In this document: positions 1-8,641 of the stretch, one piece after another
How the letters are laid out: every line of letters starts with the position of its first letter
Position numbering within the stretch: position 1 is the stretch's first letter
Assembly: GCF_001955695.1 (NCBI RefSeq)
Contig: NZ_CP019236.1
Span: 806,001 to 870,000 of the forward strand
DNA length: 64,000 bases
Source of the DNA: Rhodoferax koreense
GTDB taxonomy: Bacteria; Pseudomonadota; Gammaproteobacteria; Burkholderiales; Burkholderiaceae_C
Reading direction: 5' to 3'
The notes under the pieces: model-generated
What the model was told of the DNA's origin: nothing
Seen by the model: the letters and a program-made list of their open reading frames with translations, nothing else
Databases searched by the model: none
Made by a program: the position numbers and the translations under genes

Positions 1-97
1 CTCGGACATGCGAGGCATGATAGCCAAGCGATCCGAAACCAGCTTTTTGGAGGGCGCCGGCAAGGCCGTGCGCACCTGGCGGCTCAGCGCTGGCTAG
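1..97 (+). other. Window edge; possible 3' end of a plus-strand CDS
   Basis: A plus-strand frame is open from the window edge to a TAG at 95-97 and would end in TWRLSAG, overlapping the trpD stop by 14 bases. I do not recognise the 31 residues, and an open stretch this short is common by chance in GC-rich DNA. On the minus strand ATG codons at 18 and 9 could begin the next trp-operon gene (trpC is the usual neighbour), but only a few codons remain and no Shine-Dalgarno is visible. Neither reading can be decided from this window. Confidence 0.2.
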
Positions 98-1118
98 CCT
101 CCACCAGCGCCTGCAACTTCGCCCGCGCCGCCCCCGATTCGATCGCCTGGCGCGCCAGTGCAAACCCTTCCGGCATTGATGCCGCCACGTTCGCCGCATA
201 CAGCGCCGCACCCGCGTTCAGGATCACGATGTCGCGCGCCGGGCCGCGTTTGTCGTCGAGCACGCCGAGCAGCATCGCGCGCGATTCGGCGGGGGTGTCC
301 ACACGCAGGGAGCGGTGGCTGGCCATGGTCATGCCGAAGTCTTCGGGGTGGATCTCGTATTCGGTGATCTCGCCGTTCCTGAGTTCGCCGACCACGGTGG
401 CTGCGCCGAGGCTGACCTCGTCCATGCCGTCCTTGCCGTAGACCACGATGGCGTGTTCGGCGCCCAGGCGCTGCAGCGCGCGCACCTGGATGCCGACCAG
501 GTCGGAATGGAACACGCCCATCAGGATGTTCGGCGCACCGGCCGGGTTGGTCAGCGGGCCGAGGATGTTGAAGATGGTGCGCACGCCGAGCTCCTTGCGC
601 ACCGGCGCCACGTTTTTCATGGCCGGGTGGTGGTTGGGCGCGAACATGAAGCCGATGCCGACCTCGGCGATGCAGTCGGCGATGCGCGCGGGCGTGAGGT
701 TGATGTTCACGCCCAGGCTCTCCAGCACGTCGGCGCTGCCGCTGCTGCTGCTCACGCTGCGCCCGCCGTGTTTGCTGACCTTGGCGCCCGCGGCGGCGGC
801 CACGAACATGCTGCAGGTGCTGATGTTGAAGGTGTGCGAGCCGTCGCCGCCGGTGCCCACGATGTCGACCAGGTGGGTCGCGTCGGCCACATGCACCTTG
901 GTCGAATATTCGCGCATCACCTGCGCCGCGGCCGTGATCTCGCCGATGGTTTCCTTCTTCACGCGCAGGCCGGTGATCAGCGCGGCCATCATCACCGGCG
1001 ACATCTCGCCGCTCATGATCAGCCGCATGATGTGCAGCATCTCGTCGTGGAAGATCTCACGGTGTTCGATGGTGCGCTGCAGGGCTTCCTGCGGCGTGAT
1101 CTTGTGGCTGTCGGGCAT
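84..1118 (-). CDS. trpD: Anthranilate phosphoribosyltransferase
   Basis: TrpD transfers the phosphoribosyl group of PRPP to anthranilate, the second step from chorismate to tryptophan, in the cytosol. The 344-residue length is usual for the family. The PRPP loop GTGGDGS (about 88-94) is intact and is followed by the NIST segment and [15 protein letters not shown] (about 116-130), both diagnostic. An AGGAG Shine-Dalgarno sits 6-7 bases before the ATG. It is the last complete gene of a minus-strand trp cluster, but a LysE-type exporter and a threonine aldolase gene separate it from trpG. Confidence is high. Confidence 0.97.
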   Translation of the reverse strand: MPDSHKITPQEALQRTIEHREIFHDEMLHIMRLIMSGEMSPVMMAALITGLRVKKETIGEITAAAQVMREYSTKVHVADATHLVDIVGTGGDGSHTFNISTCSMFVAAAAGAKVSKHGGRSVSSSSGSADVLESLGVNINLTPARIADCIAEVGIGFMFAPNHHPAMKNVAPVRKELGVRTIFNILGPLTNPAGAPNILMGVFHSDLVGIQVRALQRLGAEHAIVVYGKDGMDEVSLGAATVVGELRNGEITEYEIHPEDFGMTMASHRSLRVDTPAESRAMLLGVLDDKRGPARDIVILNAGAALYAANVAASMPEGFALARQAIESGAARAKLQALVEASQR

Positions 1119-1134
1119 GGCGGTCTCCTCGGGT

Positions 1135-1800
1135 TTAGCGTGTGGGGGCGTCGGTCAGCGCGAGCTTGACGCCGAAGGCAATGAACATGGCGCCGGCAAA
1201 GCGGTCGAGCCAGCGCATGGCGCGCTGCACGGTGCCCATGCGTCGGGCCATCCAGGCGGCGAGCACGGCCCAGCCGACGTTGACGAAGATGGCGTTGAAG
1301 TTGAACAGGCTGCCCAGCAGCAGGAAGGCCAATGGCGTGTTGGCCGTGCCTGGCGCGATGAATTGCGGCAAGAAGGCCAGGAAGAACAGCGCCACCTTCG
1401 GGTTCAGCACATTGGTCCAGAAGCCACCGAAAAATACGCCTTTCAGGCCGCTGGCGCTTGATCCATCGGCGGAGGATGCTATCAAATCAGGAGTTTTTGA
1501 GGCGCCGGGCGAAGGGCGCGCGAACAACATGCGCAGGCCGATCCACAAGAGGTAGGCCGCGCCGGCCCATTTCAAAACCGTGAAGGCCGTGCTCGACGCC
1601 GCCATCAGCGCGCTCACACCCACGGCGGCGGCGAAGATGTGCACGAAGCAGCCCGCGGTGATGCCGAAGCCGGCGACGATGCCCGCCCGCACGCCGGAGC
1701 GCAAGGCATGCGTCACGATGTAGAGCACGTCGGGGCCGGGCGTGAGGTTCAGCAGCAGGCCGGCGGCGACGAACAGCAGCAGGTGGTGCAGGTCCGGCAT
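1135..1800 (-). CDS. LysE/RhtB-family amino acid exporter
   Basis: A 221-residue inner-membrane protein of the LysE/RhtB family, which exports amino acids or their derivatives. The N-terminus carries the family signature [11 protein letters not shown] and later [21 protein letters not shown]. About six hydrophobic segments are visible. The hydrophilic loop near residues 100-125 ([20 protein letters not shown]) is longer than in typical members of about 205-210 residues and coincides with a copy of the 60-bp dispersed repeat. It lies 14 bp after ltaE and 16 bp before trpD, so it is probably co-transcribed with trp genes. The substrate is unknown; threonine, homoserine or an aromatic amino acid are guesses. 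Confidence 0.9.
   Translation of the reverse strand: MPDLHHLLLFVAAGLLLNLTPGPDVLYIVTHALRSGVRAGIVAGFGITAGCFVHIFAAAVGVSALMAASSTAFTVLKWAGAAYLLWIGLRMLFARPSPGASKTPDLIASSADGSSASGLKGVFFGGFWTNVLNPKVALFFLAFLPQFIAPGTANTPLAFLLLGSLFNFNAIFVNVGWAVLAAWMARRMGTVQRAMRWLDRFAGAMFIAFGVKLALTDAPTR
1444..1500 (+). repeat. Dispersed comamonad repeat, copy inside lysE
   Basis: The stretch contains the hallmark GATGCTATCAAATCAGGAG together with a GCTGGCGCTTGATC upstream part. It aligns by eye with copies at 2868, 28444, 32059, 44080 and 62799. It is in frame with the exporter gene and encodes a hydrophilic loop. Its edges are estimated by eye. Confidence 0.6.
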
Positions 1801-1814
1801 GGCGGTGGTTCCGC

Positions 1815-2876
1815 TCAGGGCTTGAAGAACGAACGCACGGCGGCGATCGCGCGGTCGATGCCGGCGGCGTCCACGTCGAGGTGGGTCACGAAACGCAACT
1901 GGTACAGGCCGAGCGCCAGCACGCCATGCGCCTTCAGGTGCGCCAGCAGTTCGGCGGAGCGTTCGCGCGCGGCGCCGGTGAGTTCGACGAACAGGATGTT
2001 GGTCTGCGGCGTCTGCACATTCAGGCCTTCGATGCCGGCCAGGCCGTCGGCCAGCCGTCGTGCATGCGCGTGGTCCTCGGCGAGCCGGTCCACGTGGTTT
2101 TCGAGCGCGAACAAGGCCGCCGCCGCCAGCACGCCGGCCTGGCGCATGCCGCCGCCGACCATCTTGCGGATGCGGTGCGCGCGCTGGATGAAGTCGCGCG
2201 GGCCGCACAGCACCGAGCCGACGGGCGCGCCCAGGCCCTTGCTGAAGCACACGGAGACGCTGTCGAAGCAGCCGGCAATGCGGCGTGCCTCGTGCAACAC
2301 TTCGTCGCCGCTGGCCGCAGCCTGTGCCGTGGCCGCGTTGAACAGCCGCGCGCCGTCCAGGTGCCGCGCCAGGCCGCGCCGCTGCGCGAGTTGGGTGGCG
2401 GCCAGCACCTGGTCGAACGGCAGCAGTTTGCCGCCGAGCGTGTTCTCCAGCGCCAGCAGCCGGGTGCGCGCGAAGTGCGGGTCGTCGGGCTTGATCGCGG
2501 CCTCGATGTCGGCGAGTGCGAGCATGCCGTCGGCCTGGTGTTCGAGCGGCTGCGGCTGCACGCTGCCCAGCACCGCCGCGCCGCCGCCTTCCCAGCGGTA
2601 GGCGTGCTGCATCTGGCCCACGATGTATTCGTCGCCTCGTTGGCAGTGCGCCATGATCGCGCAGAGGTTGCTCTGCGTGCCCGTGGGCACGAACAGCGCG
2701 GCCTCGAAGCCGAGCTGTCCGGCCAGCGTGGTCTGCAGGGCATTGACCGTGGGGTCGTCGCCGAACACGTCGTCGCCGAGCGGCGCGGCGCTCATGGCGT
2801 CGCGCATGGCCAGCGTGGGCTGGGTCACGGTGTCGCTGCGCAGATCGACCAGGGAAGTTTCAGGGTTTGATGCCAA
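1815..2876 (-). CDS. ltaE: Low-specificity L-threonine aldolase
   Basis: A PLP enzyme that cleaves L-threonine/allo-threonine to glycine and acetaldehyde. The N-terminal VDLRSDTVTQP, the LDGARLFNA segment (about 173-181) and the Schiff-base lysine in FSKGLGAPVG (K213) identify the beta-eliminating lyase/LTA family; 353 residues is normal. I chose the TTG at 2876 because it places VDLRSDTV close to the N-terminus and because a GGAGG lies five bases upstream. Both signals are inside a dispersed repeat copy. The gene sits 54 bp after trpG, inside the trp cluster, which is not required for tryptophan synthesis. Confidence 0.93.
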   Translation of the reverse strand: MASNPETSLVDLRSDTVTQPTLAMRDAMSAAPLGDDVFGDDPTVNALQTTLAGQLGFEAALFVPTGTQSNLCAIMAHCQRGDEYIVGQMQHAYRWEGGGAAVLGSVQPQPLEHQADGMLALADIEAAIKPDDPHFARTRLLALENTLGGKLLPFDQVLAATQLAQRRGLARHLDGARLFNAATAQAAASGDEVLHEARRIAGCFDSVSVCFSKGLGAPVGSVLCGPRDFIQRAHRIRKMVGGGMRQAGVLAAAALFALENHVDRLAEDHAHARRLADGLAGIEGLNVQTPQTNILFVELTGAARERSAELLAHLKAHGVLALGLYQLRFVTHLDVDAAGIDRAIAAVRSFFKP

Positions 2877-2933
2877 ATTGGCCTCCAGCGTTGGTTTTAT
2901 CTGCGCAAGCTGCTACGAAAAAAGAAGCGATCA
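2868..2933 (-). repeat. Dispersed comamonad repeat supplying the ltaE ribosome binding site
   Basis: The whole trpG-ltaE gap is a copy of the 60-bp dispersed repeat. On the minus strand it reads a TTTTTT-rich arm, GTAGCAGCTTGCGC, then CGCTGGAGGCCAATTTGGC. GGAGG at 2882-2886 and TTG at 2874-2876 serve as ltaE start signals. Confidence 0.7.
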
Positions 2934-3497
2934 GCGCACCAGGAAGTTCTTCAGCATCGCATGGCCGTGTTCGGTCAGGATGGACTCGGGGTGGAACTGC
3001 ACGCCCTCGATGTCCAGCGTCTTGTGGCGCACGCCCATGATCTCGCCGTCGTCGGTGCGGGCGGTCACGGCCAGCACCTCGGGGCAGGTCTCTTTCTCGA
3101 TGGCCAGCGAGTGGTAGCGGTTCACGGTGAACTGTTCGGGCAGGCCGGCGAACACGCCTTGCTGCGTGGTGGTGATGACGCTGGTCTTGCCGTGCATCAA
3201 CTGCTGCGCACGCACGATGCGCCCGCCGAAGGCCGCGCCGATGGCCTGGTGGCCGAGGCACACGCCGAGGATGGGTAGCTTGCCCGCGAAATGCTGGATC
3301 GCTGCCACCGAGATGCCGGCCTCGGCCGGCGAACACGGGCCGGGCGAAATCACCAGCCGGTCGGGTGCACGCGCGGCGATGCCCTCAAGCGTGATCTCGT
3401 CGTTGCGGAACACCTCCACCTCGGCGCCGAGTTCACCGAAGTACTGGACGATGTTGAAGGTGAAGCTGTCGTAGTTGTCGACCATCAAGAGTTTCAT
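2931..3497 (-). CDS. trpG: Anthranilate synthase component II (glutamine amidotransferase)
   Basis: The class-I glutamine amidotransferase subunit that supplies ammonia from glutamine to TrpE for anthranilate formation. The nucleophile Cys80 sits in GVCLGHQ, the His169/Glu171 pair in FHPES, and the oxyanion strand in ISPGPCSP (about 50-57). The length of 188 residues matches TrpG/PabA proteins. It begins 3 bp after the chorismate mutase gene and so is likely translated from the same transcript as trpE. In many bacteria such a subunit also serves PabB; that cannot be judged here. Confidence 0.96.
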   Translation of the reverse strand: MKLLMVDNYDSFTFNIVQYFGELGAEVEVFRNDEITLEGIAARAPDRLVISPGPCSPAEAGISVAAIQHFAGKLPILGVCLGHQAIGAAFGGRIVRAQQLMHGKTSVITTTQQGVFAGLPEQFTVNRYHSLAIEKETCPEVLAVTARTDDGEIMGVRHKTLDIEGVQFHPESILTEHGHAMLKNFLVR

Positions 3498-3500
3498 GGC

Positions 3501-3821
3501 TCAGGCTCCCTGCCGCAGTTGCTGGAACTGGGCGTGTTCGAAGGTGATGAAAGCGTCGATCATGGCGCGGTAGGTGGCTTCGACCACGGCTTCCGGCGCG
3601 CCTTGGGCTCGGGCCATGGCCGTGACGCGGTCGACGATGAAGTCGATGCGCGCCTGGTCGTGCACCTGGTCGGCGCTTTGCTTGATGCGCGCGGCCTGGG
3701 CCACGTAGCCGCTGCGTTCGGCCAGCAGCGGCACGATGCGCGCGTCGAGCGCGTCGATGTGCGCGCGCACATCGGCCATGGTCTCGCAATGCTGGACGGC
3801 GGGGTGTGCCGGCGATGTCAT
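3501..3821 (-). CDS. AroQ-type chorismate mutase
   Basis: A 106-residue all-helical protein resembling the AroQ chorismate mutase domain, which converts chorismate to prephenate. The visible signature is the helix with ALDARIVPLLAERSGYV followed by the K in ARIKQ and the DQARID turn. The ATG at 3819-3821 overlaps the trpE stop by four bases (ATGA), so translation is probably coupled. Placement between trpE and trpG puts the competing phenylalanine/tyrosine branch enzyme in the tryptophan operon. The function could also be lyase-like, as in isochorismate pyruvate lyases of the same fold, but the trp context argues for mutase. Confidence 0.85.
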   Translation of the reverse strand: MTSPAHPAVQHCETMADVRAHIDALDARIVPLLAERSGYVAQAARIKQSADQVHDQARIDFIVDRVTAMARAQGAPEAVVEATYRAMIDAFITFEHAQFQQLRQGA

Positions 3822-5317
3822 TCCAGCCCCTCCTCGACGAGTTCGGACGCGCGCAGCAGCGCCCGCGCCTTGGCCTCGGTTTCCTTCCATTCAAGCTCGG
3901 GCACCGAGTCGGCGACCACGCCGGCCGCCGCCTGCACGTAGAGCGTCTGGTCCTTGATGACGCCGGCGCGGATGGTGATGGCCACGTCCATGTCGCCGGC
4001 ATAACTCAGGTAGCCGCAGGCGCCGCCGTACAGGCCGCGCTTGGTCGGCTCCAATTGGTCGATGAGTTCCATCGCGTGCACCTTGGGCGCACCGGTCAGC
4101 GTGCCGGCGGGGAAGGTGGCTTTCAGCACGTCGATGCTGGTCATGCCGTCGTTGAGCAGGCCTTCGACGTTGCTCACGATGTGCATCACGTGGCTGTAGC
4201 GCTCCACGGCGAAGGCCTCGGTCACCTTGACGCTGCCGGTCTTCGCGATGCGGCCGATGTCGTTGCGCGCCAGGTCGATCAGCATCACGTGTTCGGCGCG
4301 TTCCTTCGGGTCGTTGACCAGTTCCTGCTCGACTTCCAGGTCGCGCTTCGGGTCGGCCGCGCGGGGCCGTGTGCCGGCCAGCGGGCGGATGGTGACCTTC
4401 GGGCCTTCGGCCGTCGATTCCTGGCGCACCAGGATCTCGGGCGAGGCCGCGACGATGTGGAAGTCGCCCATGTGGTAATAGAACATGTAGGGCGATGGGT
4501 TCAGCGCCCTGAGCGCGCGGTACAGGGAGAGCGGCGACTCGGTGTAGCGCTTCTTGATGCGCTGGCCGACCTGCACCTGCATGAAGTCGCCCGCGGCGAT
4601 CAGTTCCTTGGCGCGCTCCACGGCGGCGATGTAGTCGGCCTTGGCGAATTCGCGTTCGGTGGGGTGGCTCTGCGTCGGCTTGACGATGGGCGCGCTCACC
4701 GAGTACTTGAGCTGCTCCTTCAGTTCGCGCAGCCGCTTCTTGGCGTTGGCGTAGGCCTCGGGCTGGGCCGGGTCGGCGTAGACGATGAGATAGAGCTTGC
4801 CCGAGAGGTTGTCGATCACGGCCAGCTCTTCGCACTGCAGCATCATGATGTCGGGGCAGCCCAGCGTGTCGGGCGGGCAGGTGGCTTCGAGCTTCTTCTC
4901 GATGTAGCGCACCGCGTCATAGCCGAAGTAGCCGGCCAGGCCGCCGCAGAAGCGGGGCAGGCCGGGCCGCAGCGCCACCTTGAAGCGTTTCTGGTATTCG
5001 GCGATGAAGTCCAGCGGATTGCCGGCGGCCGTCTCGACGACGCTGCCGTCGCGCACGACTTCCGTCTTCGCCTCGGCACCGAAGCCGCTGGCGCGCACCA
5101 CGGTGCGGGCCGGCAGGCCGATGAAGCTGTAGCGGCCGAAGCGCTCGCCGCCGACCACGGATTCGAGCAGGAAGCTGTATTTGCCGCCGCCCTTGGTATG
5201 GGCCAGCTTGAGGTAGAGCGACAGCGGCGTTTCGAGGTCCGCAAAGGCCTCGGCCATCAGCGGAATGCGGTTGTACCCATCCTGGGCCAGGCTTTTGAAT
5301 TCGAGTTCGGTGATCAC
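3818..5317 (-). CDS. trpE: Anthranilate synthase component I
   Basis: The chorismate-binding subunit that converts chorismate and ammonia to anthranilate. The 499-residue protein shows the C-terminal signature blocks IRPLAGTRPR, LIDLARNDIGRIA, FPAGTLTGAPK and YGGACGYL, and an N-terminal half suited to tryptophan feedback binding. The start is a GTG at 5315-5317 with AAGG seven bases upstream; it gives the usual MITELEFKSLA start. It heads the operon trpE - chorismate mutase - trpG - ltaE - lysE - trpD. The 5' region of nearly 400 bp contains a possible leader peptide and hairpins. Confidence 0.96.
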   Translation of the reverse strand: MITELEFKSLAQDGYNRIPLMAEAFADLETPLSLYLKLAHTKGGGKYSFLLESVVGGERFGRYSFIGLPARTVVRASGFGAEAKTEVVRDGSVVETAAGNPLDFIAEYQKRFKVALRPGLPRFCGGLAGYFGYDAVRYIEKKLEATCPPDTLGCPDIMMLQCEELAVIDNLSGKLYLIVYADPAQPEAYANAKKRLRELKEQLKYSVSAPIVKPTQSHPTEREFAKADYIAAVERAKELIAAGDFMQVQVGQRIKKRYTESPLSLYRALRALNPSPYMFYYHMGDFHIVAASPEILVRQESTAEGPKVTIRPLAGTRPRAADPKRDLEVEQELVNDPKERAEHVMLIDLARNDIGRIAKTGSVKVTEAFAVERYSHVMHIVSNVEGLLNDGMTSIDVLKATFPAGTLTGAPKVHAMELIDQLEPTKRGLYGGACGYLSYAGDMDVAITIRAGVIKDQTLYVQAAAGVVADSVPELEWKETEAKARALLRASELVEEGLE

Positions 5318-5336
5318 GGGGAACCTTTTCAGGAGA

Positions 5337-5387
5337 GCCCGGCGAAATCAGTTGGGGTGCCGGGCCAACAACACGGGGGCGTTGTTG
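5337..5387 (-). promoter_or_regulatory. Two adjacent hairpins in the trpE leader (possible attenuator)
   Basis: Two back-to-back inverted repeats lie between the candidate leader peptide and trpE. One pairs 5337-5343 (GCCCGGC) with 5359-5365, the other 5366-5372 (CAACAAC) with 5381-5387. Neither is followed by a convincing run of T on the minus strand, so a classical terminator is not proven. They could act as alternative structures or block the trpE ribosome binding site. This is inference from symmetry only. Confidence 0.35.
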
Positions 5388-5453
5388 TCATTCAAACCAA
5401 AGCCTCGCCAGTTCACGGTGGGAGGCACGGGGGCACGGGCTCGGCCGTGCGGA

Positions 5454-5534
5454 TCAGGTGCGCGCAGATGTTGGCTTGCGCCACAGCCAGGCTCCCCGGC
5501 CTGTGCCTGCGTTGATCGTGCATTGAATGAACAT
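5454..5534 (-). CDS. trpL: Candidate trp leader peptide (26 aa)
   Basis: A 26-codon frame starting with ATG at 5534 ends 136 bp before trpE and contains two tryptophans nearly in tandem (GAWLWRKP), the hallmark of a trp attenuator peptide. No Shine-Dalgarno precedes the ATG. A TACACT sequence ending eight bases before it might serve as a -10 box, which would make the mRNA nearly leaderless. Trp codons are rare by chance in such a short frame, and its position in the trpE leader is right, but ribosome-mediated attenuation is inferred, not shown. Confidence 0.45.
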   Translation of the reverse strand: MFIQCTINAGTGRGAWLWRKPTSART

Positions 5535-5711
5535 GGTGGAAGAGTGTAGCAAACGAATTTGCGCCCAGGGCTCAAGCGGTGGATCGAATCGGTCGATAAA
5601 TCGAAGAGAGAAACATTCGGTTACCATGCCTTTCGATTCCAGCGTCGACGGCCGGCGCTCACCCATGACGGCCGGCGGGCTGCTCCACCATCCCAAAAGG
5701 TATTCCTGACC

Positions 5712-7523
5712 ATGAATTCGTTGAGAAACATCCGCATCGGCAAGCGGCTGGCATTGGCCTTCGGCGTGATCCTGCTGATCCTGGCCGCCTGCGCGGCCGC
5801 CGGCGTCTGGCGACTGCAGGAACTGGCCGCCACCACCCGAAACCTGGCCACCACCGAGAATGAAAAGCTCAAGCTGGCCGTGCAGTGGCGCCAGACGATC
5901 GACCTGAACTGGGTGCGCACCCGCGCCGCGCTGCTGGACGCCGACACCAGCCGCATTCCGATGTGGCAGGCCGACATGGACAAGACGTCCGAGATCACCG
6001 TCGCGTCGCGCAAGCGCCTGCTGGAACTGGTGGTGGCCGACGCCGGCAAGAAGCTGATCGCCGACATCGACGCCGCGCGCGAGGCCTACCGCACGCCGCG
6101 CGCGGCCCTGTTCAAGCGCAAGGTGGACGGCGACGTGGTGCGCGAAGATCTCGATCGCGTGCTGCAGCCGCTGGCCGTCGCCTACAGCGGCAGCATTGGC
6201 GTGCTGGAGCAGCGTCAACAGAAAATGTACGACGACGCCTTGTCCGCCGCCGAAGCCAACGCCGCGCAGGGCCGGTCGATCCTGATCGGGGGTGGCGTGA
6301 TGGCCGTGTTGCTGGGCATGTTCTTCGCCTACCTGCTCACGCGTTCCATCGTCCGCCCGATCGATCAGGCCTCGACCAGCGCCCGCCTGATCGCCGATGG
6401 CGACCTGACCGAGAACGTCGCCATCGACGGCAAGGACGAAGCCGCCGAACTGCTCAACGCTCTGAAGGACATGCAGGCCAACCTTTCTCGCGTGGTGGCC
6501 GGCGTGCGCAGCGGCGCGGAGGGCGTGGCCACGGCGAGCGCCCAGATCGCCCAGGGCAACAACGACCTCTCCGCACGCACCGAACAGCAGGCGTCGGCCC
6601 TGCAGCAGACCGCCGCGTCGATGGAGCAGCTGAGTTCCACCGTGCGCCAGAACGCCGACAACGCGCGCCAGGCGAACCAGCTCGCGCAGAGCGCTTCCAA
6701 CGTGGCCGTGCAGGGCGGCGAGGTGGTCGGCCGCGTGGTCGAGACCATGAAGGGCATCAACGACAGCTCGAAGAAGATTTCCGACATCATCAGCGTGATC
6801 GATGGCATCGCGTTCCAGACCAACATCCTGGCGCTGAACGCGGCGGTCGAAGCGGCCCGTGCGGGCGAGCAGGGCCGCGGTTTTGCCGTGGTGGCCAGCG
6901 AAGTGCGCAGCCTGGCGCAGCGCAGCGCCGATGCGGCCAAGGAAATCAAGTTGCTGATCTCCGACAGCGTGGGCCGTGTCGAGCACGGCACGCAACTGGT
7001 GGACCAGGCCGGCAGCACCATGAGCGAAGTGGTGCAGTCGATCCGCCGCGTGACCGACATCATGGGCGAGATCAGCGCGGCCAGCACCGAGCAGAGCCAG
7101 GGCGTGGCCCAGGTCGGCGAGGCGGTCACGCAGATGGACCAGGCCACGCAGCAGAACGCCGCGCTGGTGGAGGAGTCCGCCGCGGCCGCCGGCAGCCTGC
7201 AGACCCAGGCCGAGCAACTGGTGCAGGCGGTGTCGGTGTTCAAGCTCTCCGCCGGTGCCGCGTCCATGGCGTTCGGCGCGGCCAGGCCTGCGCCGGCGCC
7301 CCACCGGGTGGCGCCAGCCGTCACGCCGCCTGTGAAGCCGTCTCCGAAGCCGGCACCGCGGCCCGCGGCAGCCGCTGGAGTGAAGGCCGTCCCGCCCGCG
7401 CCCCGGGTTGGCAGCTCGGTCGAGCGCGCCTCCGCCGCGGCGCGCAGCAAACCACCCGCACTCAGCCATGCGTCCAGGCCGGCAGTGCCTGCCGGTGGCG
7501 ACGACGACTGGACCAGTTTCTGA
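5712..7523 (+). CDS. Methyl-accepting chemotaxis protein with CheR-docking pentapeptide
   Basis: A 603-residue transmembrane chemoreceptor. A first membrane helix (about 13-31) is followed by a periplasmic domain of about 155 residues that looks like a four-helix bundle, a second helix (about 188-208), a HAMP linker and the MA signalling domain with the hairpin tip [20 protein letters not shown] (about 368-387). After an Ala/Pro-rich tether the chain ends in DDDWTSF, matching the xWxxF docking site for CheR/CheB seen in Tar-type receptors. The ligand cannot be told from the sequence. The next gene is a CheV-type protein, so the two may work together. Confidence 0.93.
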   Translation: MNSLRNIRIGKRLALAFGVILLILAACAAAGVWRLQELAATTRNLATTENEKLKLAVQWRQTIDLNWVRTRAALLDADTSRIPMWQADMDKTSEITVASRKRLLELVVADAGKKLIADIDAAREAYRTPRAALFKRKVDGDVVREDLDRVLQPLAVAYSGSIGVLEQRQQKMYDDALSAAEANAAQGRSILIGGGVMAVLLGMFFAYLLTRSIVRPIDQASTSARLIADGDLTENVAIDGKDEAAELLNALKDMQANLSRVVAGVRSGAEGVATASAQIAQGNNDLSARTEQQASALQQTAASMEQLSSTVRQNADNARQANQLAQSASNVAVQGGEVVGRVVETMKGINDSSKKISDIISVIDGIAFQTNILALNAAVEAARAGEQGRGFAVVASEVRSLAQRSADAAKEIKLLISDSVGRVEHGTQLVDQAGSTMSEVVQSIRRVTDIMGEISAASTEQSQGVAQVGEAVTQMDQATQQNAALVEESAAAAGSLQTQAEQLVQAVSVFKLSAGAASMAFGAARPAPAPHRVAPAVTPPVKPSPKPAPRPAAAAGVKAVPPAPRVGSSVERASAAARSKPPALSHASRPAVPAGGDDDWTSF

Positions 7524-7633
7524 CGGCGATCTGCGCCGTTTGAACCCATCGCCCCATTTATTGTTGGCTGCAAGGCTTGTAAAAAAATAAAACACGGTTG
7601 TAATCGTGTTGGCCCCCATCCCGAGGAAACCCA

Positions 7634-8608
7634 ATGAGCACCGTACAACAGGAAGTCGACGAACGCACCAACCTCACCAGCAGCAACAAGTTCGAATTGT
7701 TGCTGTTCCGCCTGGGCGAGGCACCGAATTCCGCCCAGCGCGAGCTGTTCGGCATCAATGTGTTCAAGGTGCGCGAGATCATGGTCATGCCCACTGTCAC
7801 GGCCGTGGCCGGTTCTCCGCCGCATCTGCTGGGCATGACCAACATCCGAGGCCAGGTGATCCCGGTGATCGATCTGGCCAGCGCCGTGGGTTGCCTGCCG
7901 AAGAAGGGCCTGAACATCCTGATGGTGACCGAATACGCGCGCTCCACGCAGGGCTTCGCCGTGGAAGAGGTCGACCGGATCGTGCGCCTCGACTGGAGCC
8001 AGGTGCTGTCGGCCGAATCCAGCACGGCCGGCGGCATGATCACCAGCATTGCCCGGCTCGACGGCGATGTGGACAACACCCGGCTGGCCCAGGTGCTCGA
8101 CGTGGAGCAGATCCTGCGCAACGTGGTGCCGCCCAAGGGGCCGGACGTGGATGCCGCCAGCATCGGCCCCAGCGTCATGCTGCCGGCCGGTACCGTGGTG
8201 CTGGCGGCCGACGATTCGGCGCTGGCACGCACGCTGATCGAACAGGGGCTGGTGGCGATGAACGCGCCCTTCATCATGACCAAGACCGGCAAGGAAGCCT
8301 GGAACCGGCTGGAGAGTCTGTCCGATGCCGCCTTGGCCGAGGGCAAGACCATCCAGGACAAGGTGGCCCTGGTGCTCACCGACCTGGAGATGCCGGAGAT
8401 GGACGGCTTCACCCTGACGCGCAAGATCAAGCAGGACCCGCGTTTCAAGTCGCTGCCGGTGATCATCCATTCCTCGCTCTCGGGTGCCGCCAACGAGGTG
8501 CATGTGAGCGGCGTGGGTGCGGATGCCTACGTCGGCAAGTTCGTGGCGGCCGAGCTGGCCGCGACCATCCGGCGCGTGCTGGACGAACACAAGGCGAAGA
8601 AAAGCTGA
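7634..8608 (+). CDS. CheV-type chemotaxis protein (CheW domain plus receiver)
   Basis: A 324-residue protein with an N-terminal CheW-like domain (about 16-165, with MTNIRGQVIPVIDL) and a C-terminal receiver domain (about 188-320). The receiver has DDSALAR near its start, the phosphorylatable Asp250 in LTDLEMPEMDGF and a late lysine in VGKF. This is the CheV architecture, which couples receptors to CheA and is tuned by phosphorylation. A GAGGAA Shine-Dalgarno precedes the ATG. It follows a receptor gene by 110 bp, and no cheA or cheW lies nearby, so the main chemotaxis cluster is elsewhere. Confidence 0.92.
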   Translation: MSTVQQEVDERTNLTSSNKFELLLFRLGEAPNSAQRELFGINVFKVREIMVMPTVTAVAGSPPHLLGMTNIRGQVIPVIDLASAVGCLPKKGLNILMVTEYARSTQGFAVEEVDRIVRLDWSQVLSAESSTAGGMITSIARLDGDVDNTRLAQVLDVEQILRNVVPPKGPDVDAASIGPSVMLPAGTVVLAADDSALARTLIEQGLVAMNAPFIMTKTGKEAWNRLESLSDAALAEGKTIQDKVALVLTDLEMPEMDGFTLTRKIKQDPRFKSLPVIIHSSLSGAANEVHVSGVGADAYVGKFVAAELAATIRRVLDEHKAKKS

Positions 8609-8641
8609 ACCCGCCTTGAGATCGGGCCGTTCCAGCCCCAG

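Larger units (their letters stand above)
5318..5711. other. Divergent intergenic region trpE / chemoreceptor
   Basis: This gap of 394 bp holds the candidate trpL and hairpins on the minus side. On the plus side I see only the AAAAGG stretch that may serve as the ribosome binding site of the chemoreceptor gene. No clear sigma-28 motility promoter was found. Confidence 0.6.

Noticed and set aside
3806..5515. A 569-codon plus-strand open frame
   Set aside because: Antisense to trpE, whose signature motifs are intact.
7523..7539. Hairpin ACGGCG/CGCCGT at the end of the first chemoreceptor gene
   Set aside because: The 6-bp stem overlaps the stop codon and has no T run, so it is not strong enough to call a terminator.
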